The translations under genes and the position numbers were made by a program. DNA of 12,899 nucleotides from CAZPLZ01 sp964587525 (GTDB lineage: Bacteria; Oederibacteriota; CAKKQC01), in the NCBI GenBank assembly GCA_964587525.1, contig CAZPLZ010000098.1, forward strand, positions 1-12,899. The letters are read 5' to 3'. The notes under the pieces are model-generated. The model saw nothing but the letters and a program-made list of their open reading frames with translations, was not told where the DNA came from and did not search any database. Numbering within the stretch: the stretch's first letter is position 1; the number at the start of each line of letters is the position of its first letter. Shown here piece by piece: positions 6,695-12,899 of this stretch.

Positions 6695-7876
6695 TCACCA
6701 CCAGAAGATCCGCTTCAACGCGTAGCAGGCCCGGGGGAAGTCCATACAAAAAAACGCCCATCCGATGTTCACCGAAAAAAAAGTCAACACCGTCGCGGTG
6801 ATGGGGTTCAGCGACAGGCCTCTCGGAACCAGATGGTTTTTCCAGAACCGGTGGACAATCATGAGCACGCCATGCCAAAGCCCCCAAACCACAAAATTAT
6901 AGGCCGCGCCGTGCCACAACCCGGAGAGGCCAAAGGTAATGCCCAGGTTGAGCGCCGTCCGGTATTCCCCCTTCAGCGAGCCTCCAAGCGGAGTGTAAAT
7001 ATAATCGAAGATCCACCGCCCGAGTGAAATATGCCAGCGCCGCCAGAACTCCGCGATGTTCCGGCTGAGATACGGCCAGTTGAAGTTTTCCGGAATCCTG
7101 ACGCCGAACAGATTACCGCTGCCAATGGCGATATCGGAATACCCCGAGAAGTCGAAGTATATTTTCATACCGTACGCCAGCACCCAACCAAGGATCGTGA
7201 ATCTGTCGGCCGTATACAACGCCTGAGTGTTGAGCTGGTCCGACCAGAGCGCGAACGTGTCGGACAGCACGTGCTTCTTCACCAATCCAATGGCGATTCG
7301 CGCGGCGCCCTGCACCGCCAGGCGTGGGTCAAAGCGAGCCGTCTCAACCTGGGGGGTAAACTCCTGAAAGCGCTTGATCGGACCCGCCACCATGGTTGGA
7401 AAGAAGTAGATGAAACCCATATACTGCCGGATCGTTGACCCCTTGATCCGCCCTGCGTAACAATCAGCCGCATAGTGGATGAACTCAAACGTGAAAAAAC
7501 TTACCCCGAGGAGCAGGATCAGCCGCGGAAGACTTTCAAGACGCGGGAGCATCCAGGCTCCGGCCAGATCGTTCCAGGCGCCGGTAAAAAAAATGAGATA
7601 CTTAAACGCCGCGAGGATGCACACGGCCTGGACGATGCCGAAGATGCACCACCGGGAACCTGGCCGGTAAAGCCGGGTGGTCAGCAGTTCCCAGTAGAAG
7701 ATGAGAACGGCTAACGCGCCCCACAGGCCGCCGAAATGAAGATACCCGAAATAGATGAAAAAACCTGTCCCGTAGAGCCCGATCGCCAGGAACCGCCAGC
7801 CACGCGGCACCAGATGAAACGCGGCCACGCAGGGTAACAGGAACAGAATGTAAAATCCGATCTCGTTGAAGATCAT
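6695..7876 (-). CDS. MBOAT-family membrane O-acyltransferase (AlgI/DltB-like)
   Basis: This 393-residue multi-pass protein carries the MBOAT signatures: FPTMVAGPIKRF (159-170), YGMKIYFDFSGYSDIAIG (235-252), FWRRWHISLGRW (277-288), DYIYTPLGGS (291-300) and LSGLWHGAAYNFVVWGLWHG (317-336), with His322 and His335 at the conserved histidine positions. Enzymes of this kind move acetyl or other acyl groups across the cytoplasmic membrane to extracellular polymers such as alginate, cell-wall polymers or exopolysaccharide. It is shorter than typical AlgI-like proteins, ending soon after the fixed histidine region with KRIFWW, so one or two C-terminal membrane segments are absent. Its ATG overlaps the stop of the upstream SGNH gene (ATGA, 4 bp), and the SGNH protein is the natural partner for the periplasmic step. 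Substrate unknown. Confidence 0.92.
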   Translation of the reverse strand: MIFNEIGFYILFLLPCVAAFHLVPRGWRFLAIGLYGTGFFIYFGYLHFGGLWGALAVLIFYWELLTTRLYRPGSRWCIFGIVQAVCILAAFKYLIFFTGAWNDLAGAWMLPRLESLPRLILLLGVSFFTFEFIHYAADCYAGRIKGSTIRQYMGFIYFFPTMVAGPIKRFQEFTPQVETARFDPRLAVQGAARIAIGLVKKHVLSDTFALWSDQLNTQALYTADRFTILGWVLAYGMKIYFDFSGYSDIAIGSGNLFGVRIPENFNWPYLSRNIAEFWRRWHISLGRWIFDYIYTPLGGSLKGEYRTALNLGITFGLSGLWHGAAYNFVVWGLWHGVLMIVHRFWKNHLVPRGLSLNPITATVLTFFSVNIGWAFFCMDFPRACYALKRIFWW

Positions 7877-9150
7877 CGAAGCGCGCGCAGGACTGTCGTG
7901 CGGGTATCCGCGTACAACCGCCTGGCGAACATCCTGTTCCCCTCGCCAACCAGATGCTCGTATAACTGGAAGTACCGGTCGCCAGGAACCGGATCAAACC
8001 CTCCTTCCCGGGCGTTGTAATCGATAAAAAGATTCCGTTTTCCCCCTGAGAGAGACCGCAACATCCTCACGTTAGAGGTGTAGATACCCTCGTTGTAATA
8101 ATGCAGGCGCTCATTCAACCAGCGCGAGAATGGCGACATGATGCCGATCAATACACAGCGATGCGAATTGGAAAGCCCGTAAAGCTTGCGGAGGAAATAC
8201 GCGTCCGCGCTGTCCTCGTTCATGCGCACGTTTGGACAAGCCGCAACATACGCCTGCATGACGCGCTGTTTAAGTTCAGGCGAAAACTCCCCTATGGGCA
8301 GGTTCCACTCATCAAGGGGGAGACGGACCGGGGCTGCGTGACGATCACTTCCTGCAATGAGGGCACGCCCGGCGGCGGCAGCGCGGATCAGCCAGTTCCG
8401 GGGGTGGAAGAACTGCAGGAACAGATCCTTCAGTTCTATACGCCGGTCCCAGAGGACCCAGGAACGGCTGAGCCCCCTCTCGAGCCAGTCCTCAACTGAA
8501 AAGACCCACCCGTGCCCGCCTTCCCCCCGGTCAAGCTGCAGGTGCGCATGGTCCTCCGCACTCACCCGTGGCCTAATCTCCCGCCAGAGGCCAGAATAAG
8601 CCACGCGCTCCTGCGGCTCCGGGGTAAACACCCGGAAGTTGATGTTGAAAATGATGACGGGGACGAACGGCGCCAACTCCCGCGCGATGTAATAGCGCGA
8701 CGCCAGATCCAGGCCGGCGGTGCTGATGTTGTAGACGGAAACGGGCTCACCCAGTTCCTGTTTCAACAGTTCAGCGTAATACTCAGGCAGATTCTTCGCA
8801 CCACGGGGAATCCGGGACTTGAACGATGAATCACCGAGAAACACCACCACCTTCTTCCCGCTCTGCGAAGTGGAACGGATATGCTCAACAACCTGCCCAA
8901 GGCGCGCCAAACTGTTGTAGGGGAGCACATAGTCGTCCTCGAAATCAGGCGGCGGGACAATCCGGTACACGACAGCATCGGTGACGGCGAGCATGACGGC
9001 AAGCAGCCCCAAGCGCCACCACCAGCGGCGCATTCGTAGAGATTCTCCAATGAATTCGGACAGCACGGAGAACCACGGGCGCACGGCGGTCTGCCTGTCG
9101 GTCCAGAGTGCCCCCCCTTTCGCTGAAGACCGGGGCATTTTCTTAAACAT
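7873..9150 (-). CDS. Membrane-anchored SGNH-like protein, likely O-acetylation partner of the MBOAT
   Basis: From ATG 9150 the product is 425 residues: a short cytoplasmic N-terminus, one membrane anchor (LGLLAVMLAVTDAVVYRIV, about 48-66), then an extracytoplasmic domain. VVVFLGDSSF places the SGNH nucleophile at Ser108, YNISTAGLDLASRYY (140-154) fits block II and FNINFR (168-173) fits block III. Near the C-terminus, QLYEHLVGEGNRMFARRL has the histidine and following GN of block V, but the Asp expected three residues before His is Leu. This architecture matches AlgJ/AlgX/DltD-type partners that accept or hand on the acyl group from MBOAT enzymes. Starts: ATG 9150 overlaps the archease stop by 8 bp; ATG 9138 and ATG 9033 (GGAG 11 nt upstream, just before the anchor) are alternatives. 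The frame extends up to 9249 inside archease, which is not credible as coding. It overlaps the MBOAT gene by 4 bp. Confidence 0.8.
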   Translation of the reverse strand: MFKKMPRSSAKGGALWTDRQTAVRPWFSVLSEFIGESLRMRRWWWRLGLLAVMLAVTDAVVYRIVPPPDFEDDYVLPYNSLARLGQVVEHIRSTSQSGKKVVVFLGDSSFKSRIPRGAKNLPEYYAELLKQELGEPVSVYNISTAGLDLASRYYIARELAPFVPVIIFNINFRVFTPEPQERVAYSGLWREIRPRVSAEDHAHLQLDRGEGGHGWVFSVEDWLERGLSRSWVLWDRRIELKDLFLQFFHPRNWLIRAAAAGRALIAGSDRHAAPVRLPLDEWNLPIGEFSPELKQRVMQAYVAACPNVRMNEDSADAYFLRKLYGLSNSHRCVLIGIMSPFSRWLNERLHYYNEGIYTSNVRMLRSLSGGKRNLFIDYNAREGGFDPVPGDRYFQLYEHLVGEGNRMFARRLYADTRTTVLRALR

Positions 9151-9559
9151 CAAAAATAACCTGCGCCCGCCACCCACCACCGGCCTGCTCAACGTGCACC
9201 TGGTGATAGGTGATGGCCTTGATCTCACGAATCGCTGGATGGCGGCCATCTTCCCGCACCTCTCCCCGCCCTTCCCCTACAGCTCGCGTGCTGGAAAGCT
9301 CTAGCATCTTCACCTCAGCCACCAGGAACCCTTCGGTGTCATACCGGTACAACCACTCTTTCAGCCAGCGCACCAGCAGTTCTCCCAGATCGGATCCGGT
9401 CACTTCGACCCGCCGGGTCCCACGCAATCGGACAGCGGAGAGGTCCGACAGGCAGGCGGTGAGTCCCCTCGCAGCCTCCCCGAAGAGCTCGGGCAGATTC
9501 GCCGCCTCGATGACCAGCCCCAGCTCCGCATCGTGATCTAGAAACTCAAACGACGCCAT
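9143..9559 (-). CDS. Archease
   Basis: The 138-residue product aligns by eye along its whole length with archease: FEFLDHDAELG at 4-14, LPELFGEAARGL at 22-33, GSDLGELLVRWLKEWLY at 55-71, EIKAITYH at 112-119 and the terminal VIFDV. Archease activates the RNA ligase RtcB in tRNA splicing or RNA repair, using a metal site formed by N-terminal and C-terminal acidic residues. The C-terminal Asp137 is present; the N-terminal HTAD motif reads HDAE here, with Glu12 in place of the usual Asp. ATG 9559 is preferred, since homology begins at once; a GTG 7 codons upstream (9580) is possible. No rtcB is in the window. The gene heads a minus-strand overlapping run with the SGNH, MBOAT and small membrane genes, a surprising grouping with no evident functional basis. 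Confidence 0.88.
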   Translation of the reverse strand: MASFEFLDHDAELGLVIEAANLPELFGEAARGLTACLSDLSAVRLRGTRRVEVTGSDLGELLVRWLKEWLYRYDTEGFLVAEVKMLELSSTRAVGEGRGEVREDGRHPAIREIKAITYHQVHVEQAGGGWRAQVIFDV

Positions 9560-9593
9560 GCTTATTTTTAACCCGCTCACATCTTACGCCCAC

Positions 9594-9632
9594 GCCACCG
9601 AAGGTGGCGAACTCTAAAGATGATTTACCATC
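9594..9632 (+). repeat. Stem-loop repeat element with conserved tail, copy 2
   Basis: GCCACC-GAA-GGTGGC (9594-9608) forms a perfect 6-bp stem and is followed by a tail (9610-9632) identical at 18 of 23 positions to the copy at 4653-4690 read on the minus strand. It lies in the divergent spacer between archease (minus, from 9559) and the YfhO-family gene (plus, from 9665), pointing at the latter. Stem arms are conserved while the loop differs (AAA versus GAA). The stem is not followed by a T-run. Whether it acts at DNA or RNA level, or is merely a miniature mobile repeat, is not visible. Confidence 0.7.
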
Positions 9633-9655
9633 CGCTAGGCGCAAGGCCGTGTTAT

Positions 9656-9661
9656 AAGGGG
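9656..9661 (+). promoter_or_regulatory. Ribosome binding site for the YfhO-family gene
   Basis: AAGGGG lies three bases before the ATG at 9665. The spacing is short, but it is the only purine-rich site near either candidate start, and it favours 9665 over the ATG at 9620, which falls inside the repeat element tail. Confidence 0.5.
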
Positions 9662-9664
9662 CCG

Positions 9665-11881
9665 ATGCGCTCCTGGATGATGGCCGTCATACCGCTGGCG
9701 GCGGCCGCCCTGCTGCTGCCGTGCCTGACCGGGCATCGCATCCTGGCGGGGTTCGACCACTTGGCGATCTGGTACCCTTTCATGACGTACGCGCAGGCGG
9801 GGTACCAGGAAACTGGTATGTTGCCACAGTGGATTAGACAGATCTTCGGCGGTATGCCCTTAGGAGCCTCATTGGTTCCAAGTCTCTACTACCCCACGGA
9901 TCTCCTGTGCTGGCTGCTGGGCATCCCCGTTCACTGGTTTTACACCCTGGACACCGCTGTGCATCTGACGCTAGCTGGGTTTGGTGTGATCAGGCTCGCG
10001 CGCACCTTCGGGCTCTCGATGTCGGCCGGCTTGATCGGAGGTCTGGCCTACATGTTCAGCGGGTACTTCATGACCCAGATGAACGTCGGCACCGTGGTCT
10101 TCATCCGCGGCGCCGCCTGGCTGCCATGGATCTTCTGGGCAGCACAGCGGGCCGTAGACTCGGGGACCGCTCGACCGTGGATAACCCTGGGAGCCCTTTT
10201 GAGCCTCCTGCCGCTCACCGCGTGCTACCAGCTCTTCGCCTACCTCGTCCTGGTGCTGCCGGCTTTCGTCTGGGCCACGAGCCCGCCCGCACGCCGGTCC
10301 CGAACGCTTTTCGCACTAGCCGTCACCGGCATGCTGGCGGTCACGCTGGCGGCGCTGACCATTTTGCCGGCGGCGCGCTATTTTCTCGCTTCCATGCGGG
10401 CCGACTCCGCCACAGACTGGTCAAGCATGGAACCGTTTTTGTCTGCGGAGATCCCCGGCTTGCTCGTTCGCGACCTCTTCGGGCACAACCCAAAGACCAA
10501 ATATCCTGGCATCGTCGTCCTACTCCTTGCTACGCTGGGCGCAACCCAGAACTGGCAGAAGGCGTGGCTCTGGCTGCTCCTCGGAGCGGCCGGACTCCTC
10601 CTGGCCCTGGGGCCTGCCACGCCCGCCGGGGTCCTGTTCGCCTGGCTTCCCCTCTGGGGGAGCTTCCGGATATCCTCCCATTGGATCCTTATCTTCCAGC
10701 TGGCTGCCGCGATGTTGTGCGCTTTAGGCGCCGAGCGGATATGTTCACAGAGCCTTCCCGGTCGAACAAAAAGCTTGAAGCACCTGGCTAGCATCGGACT
10801 TGCCCTGGGCATGATCCTCGGTGGAGCGGCTTTGGGGCATCGTGCGATCTGGGAGCAGATACAATCCACAGCCTGGGTCAAAGAACGCATGGCGCACGCG
10901 AAGTTCGACGAGGGCTCACCCGTCAAGACATTCGGCAAAGCCCTCGGCCTCGCCGCAGGCCGTAGCTTGACGACTGCGGGAGTCGCAGCGGCGCTCGCGG
11001 CCATCCCCGCGAGTAGCGGCGTCGCCCTGGCGGTGTTCAGCCTAGGGATCGCTGCTGACCTCGTCGTAACCGGTGGGCCGCACCCGAACACGCTTGTCGC
11101 GGCCGAATTCGCCAAGAACGATCCAGTGAAGAGCCCGCTCATCCGGACTCTTCAAGCCCTGCCGGGGCCGTTTAGGATCTACACCGAGGAGTCGCACATC
11201 CTCGTGAACTATCGCATTCCAGCCGGGCTGGAATGGGTTAAAGGCTATCACGGCGCGCCGCTGGCCAAGTTTGCACGCTTCTACGATCACGCCATTCAGT
11301 GCCCAGATCTCCCGAACATCTTTGCTTGGTTAAACGTGCGCTACTACCTCACTCGCGACCTAAGCCGTTTTCCATCGCTCATCCCGCGTTCCCGGTTCAC
11401 AAGCGAGGATGGCCAGGGCTACTGGATCTGTGAGGACCCTGCGGCATTGCCGCGTGTGTTTTTCGCTCAACGCACAAAGCCGGCGGTGTCCGATGAGATG
11501 ACCCTCTCCCTTCTCTGCGCTGCGCCGCCAGGCCGCCGCGAAGTCTTCATCACCATCCCGCCGGCGGCATCATCTCACGCCGGCCAAGTCTTGAGCGTTT
11601 CACGCGGCGCCGACTCAATCCAAGCTGAGGTCGAAGCTTCTAAACCAGGGCTGGTGGTGTTTTCGGAAGTGGACTACCCCGCGTGGAGCGCGTTCGTGGA
11701 TGGTATCCGGCAGCCGATCATTCCCGTCAACGTGCTCCTGCGGGGGATCGCGGTGGGACCCGGCCGTCACCGCATCGAAATGGCATATGACTCCATCGTC
11801 TTCAAGCTCGGCCTGTGGCTCACCTTTGCCAGTTGGGTAGCGCTAGCGGGGTGCCTGGCGATCCGCCTCAAGGCAACCTGA
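9665..11881 (+). CDS. YfhO-family multi-pass membrane protein
   Basis: The 738-residue product has a dozen or more membrane helices in the first two thirds and a soluble C-terminal region. Family traits are the first periplasmic loop with Asp31 (GFDHLAIWYPF), IFGGMPLGASLVPSLYYPTD soon after, AYMFSGYFMTQMN, and the C-terminal VFSEVDYPAWSAFVDGIRQP followed by VGPGRHRIEMAYDS before a last helix, the pattern of YfhO-type proteins (Pfam bacterial membrane protein YfhO). These have a GT-C-like fold; characterised Gram-positive members take part in glycosylation of lipoteichoic acid, but function in other phyla is mostly unassigned. Start ATG 9665 follows AAGGGG; the ATG at 9620 would add 15 non-hydrophobic residues encoded by the repeat element. 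The gene is divergent from archease and its last 14 bp overlap the end of the convergent gene at 11868-12899. Confidence 0.82.
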   Translation: MRSWMMAVIPLAAAALLLPCLTGHRILAGFDHLAIWYPFMTYAQAGYQETGMLPQWIRQIFGGMPLGASLVPSLYYPTDLLCWLLGIPVHWFYTLDTAVHLTLAGFGVIRLARTFGLSMSAGLIGGLAYMFSGYFMTQMNVGTVVFIRGAAWLPWIFWAAQRAVDSGTARPWITLGALLSLLPLTACYQLFAYLVLVLPAFVWATSPPARRSRTLFALAVTGMLAVTLAALTILPAARYFLASMRADSATDWSSMEPFLSAEIPGLLVRDLFGHNPKTKYPGIVVLLLATLGATQNWQKAWLWLLLGAAGLLLALGPATPAGVLFAWLPLWGSFRISSHWILIFQLAAAMLCALGAERICSQSLPGRTKSLKHLASIGLALGMILGGAALGHRAIWEQIQSTAWVKERMAHAKFDEGSPVKTFGKALGLAAGRSLTTAGVAAALAAIPASSGVALAVFSLGIAADLVVTGGPHPNTLVAAEFAKNDPVKSPLIRTLQALPGPFRIYTEESHILVNYRIPAGLEWVKGYHGAPLAKFARFYDHAIQCPDLPNIFAWLNVRYYLTRDLSRFPSLIPRSRFTSEDGQGYWICEDPAALPRVFFAQRTKPAVSDEMTLSLLCAAPPGRREVFITIPPAASSHAGQVLSVSRGADSIQAEVEASKPGLVVFSEVDYPAWSAFVDGIRQPIIPVNVLLRGIAVGPGRHRIEMAYDSIVFKLGLWLTFASWVALAGCLAIRLKAT

Positions 11882-12899
11882 TCTGGCCGGCCCTCTCCCC
11901 CTGGTCTTGCCAGGTCATTTGGGTCCAGCCGCCGAACTCGCGCCGCAAAGCAGCATCGTCAAAACTCAGCGGCAGTGGCGGACCTGATCCAGCCGGGTGT
12001 GGATCTTGCAAAACCCGATATAATGCCGCGGAGCCCAAACGGATCTCCTCGGCCATCCAGCGATCCCACAGGGTGGCAAGCAGGGCTCGTTCCCGTCCGT
12101 TGAACTTCAACATGGGATGCCCCCGTAAGTGTTTCATGCGCGCGGTCTCCATATCGTTGAAATACACATACGAAGCGCGCTGGCGCAGGCGTTTCGCCGC
12201 TTCCGTGGCGCTCCCCGAAGCGTGGACAATGTCATCAAACACCTGGCGGTCGTAGCCTGCATGATTGATAACCGGACGGCGCCAGTGGAATCCCCTCGCA
12301 TCGCCCACCAGCAGCACCCGAGCACGCGGGGAAAGCTGCCGGGCGGCCCGGGCGGCCATCACGGTGTAGGGGTTAGTGATCAGACGGGCTTTGAGTTCAG
12401 CCACCGATTCACGGCCGGCCAATAACTCCACCGGATCAAACGCCCGCCTCCATTGAGGGATCAACCGACACAGAGCGGCCGCTCCCATGAACACAAGGAG
12501 AGCCAGGCTGGCCCCGCGCAACCAGGCCCGGTTCCTCCCTGTTTCCCACACCGCCCAGGCGATGACAATTCCCAGGAGCATCCAAGTGGCCAGGTGATAC
12601 TGGGCGAGGCGAGTCACCCCTATCCAGAACACGAAGGAGAACCCAGCCACCACGAGGTACAGACGTTGGGCTACGGAGAATCTCGGCATGAATACCAGGA
12701 GCGGAGCGAAGAGCACTAGAAGAGAGCCAGGGCCATCGCCCAGGGTGAGCCACGAACCCATACCGGGAGCCACCACGGAGGCGGCCCCCGCAAAAAACTG
12801 CCGAGCGTGATCAGGATCTAGCTGCCGACCCGCTGGAAACCAGCCGGTGGCGAATGGATAGACCGGATTGCCAACCACGACGGTATTGCGGAGCCACCA
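11868..12899 (-). CDS. GT-C-like membrane protein, C-terminal part (5' end outside window)
   Basis: The frame is open to the window edge and supplies the last 343 residues. It starts in WWLRNTVVVGNPVYPFATG, the W-RN-GNP-YPF motif typical of GT-C-like membrane proteins. About four or five membrane segments follow (for example LVLFAPLLVFMPRF and LLGIVIAWAVWE), and then a soluble tail of about 190 residues. The tail contains RARVLLVGDARGFHWRRPVI, then RLRQRASYVYFND and a C-terminal GSAALYRVL. These line up with RYYLAGSLQAHYWPGLPVL, KLRQRGLRYLVHHE and GSYAVYEFL at the end of the protein encoded at 2577-4574, so the two are probable paralogs. An internal GTG at 12878 is not the start, because homology continues upstream of it. 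It converges on the YfhO gene with a 14-bp tail overlap. Donor and acceptor are unknown. Confidence 0.78.
   Translation of the reverse strand, partial: WWLRNTVVVGNPVYPFATGWFPAGRQLDPDHARQFFAGAASVVAPGMGSWLTLGDGPGSLLVLFAPLLVFMPRFSVAQRLYLVVAGFSFVFWIGVTRLAQYHLATWMLLGIVIAWAVWETGRNRAWLRGASLALLVFMGAAALCRLIPQWRRAFDPVELLAGRESVAELKARLITNPYTVMAARAARQLSPRARVLLVGDARGFHWRRPVINHAGYDRQVFDDIVHASGSATEAAKRLRQRASYVYFNDMETARMKHLRGHPMLKFNGRERALLATLWDRWMAEEIRLGSAALYRVLQDPHPAGSGPPLPLSFDDAALRREFGGWTQMTWQDQGERAGQIRLP

Noticed and set aside
9151..9249. A 33-residue N-terminal extension of the SGNH-MBOAT partner
   Set aside because: It is encoded inside archease in another frame and has no signal or domain character; a start at or after 9150 keeps the membrane anchor near the N-terminus.
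9620..9664. ATG at 9620 as start of the YfhO-family gene
   Set aside because: It falls within the repeat element tail, has no ribosome site, and adds non-hydrophobic residues before a normal first membrane helix; ATG 9665 has AAGGGG just upstream.
10378..11142. A 254-codon minus-strand open frame inside the YfhO gene
   Set aside because: It is antisense to a well-supported gene, and its composition and lack of motifs mark it as a shadow frame.

Overview
The window reads as a chromosomal surface-glycan and cell-envelope locus from a GC-rich, Gram-negative-type bacterium. Lipoprotein and secretion signals, SGNH hydrolases, an MBOAT acyltransferase, several very hydrophobic GT-C/YfhO-type membrane proteins and an archease are all present. 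This mixture would suit the Planctomycetota/Verrucomicrobiota/Kiritimatiellota group, but that is an impression from gene content, not a demonstrated affiliation. Nothing phage-like, no transposase, no tRNA or rRNA and no CRISPR array was seen. Coding density is very high and no gene-free stretch reaches 300 bases.

Layout. (A) Bases 1-4574, minus strand: a tightly overlapping gene run, in transcription order a GT-C-type membrane glycosyltransferase-like protein, a TPR-like lipoprotein, argJ (arginine biosynthesis) and the first 27 codons of a PduO-type ATP:cob(I)alamin adenosyltransferase that leaves the window. (B) 4575-6564: one plus-strand gene for a secreted SGNH/GDSL esterase with an extra C-terminal domain. 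It is the only plus-strand gene in the first 9.5 kb and is bracketed by two exact 22-bp direct repeats. (C) 6565-9559, minus strand: archease, a membrane-anchored SGNH protein, an MBOAT O-acyltransferase and a 42-residue DUF5989-like membrane peptide, each overlapping or abutting the next. (D) 9665-11881, plus strand: a YfhO-family membrane protein. (E) 11868-12899, minus strand: the C-terminal part of a second GT-C-like protein, which appears to be a paralog of the one in (A).

How they may work together: the MBOAT, SGNH and small membrane protein form a recognisable O-acylation module of the AlgI/AlgJ kind, for decorating an extracellular or cell-wall polymer. The GT-C and YfhO proteins are candidates for lipid-linked sugar transfer to the same or related polymers, and the secreted SGNH enzyme could remove acyl groups. 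ArgJ, the adenosyltransferase and archease are housekeeping functions that share transcription units with these genes without an obvious functional link.

The least explained structure is a modular short repeat. A GCCACC-N3-GGTGGC stem-loop followed by a conserved 23-nt tail occurs upstream of two of the membrane-protein genes (4653-4690 on the minus strand, 9594-9632 on the plus strand). A second module made of 8-bp units is attached to the first copy and recurs alone at 6539-6560, so that the plus-strand esterase gene lies between direct repeats. Collapsing these repeats would leave one uninterrupted minus-strand run from archease to the adenosyltransferase, which suggests that the esterase gene was inserted as a cassette.
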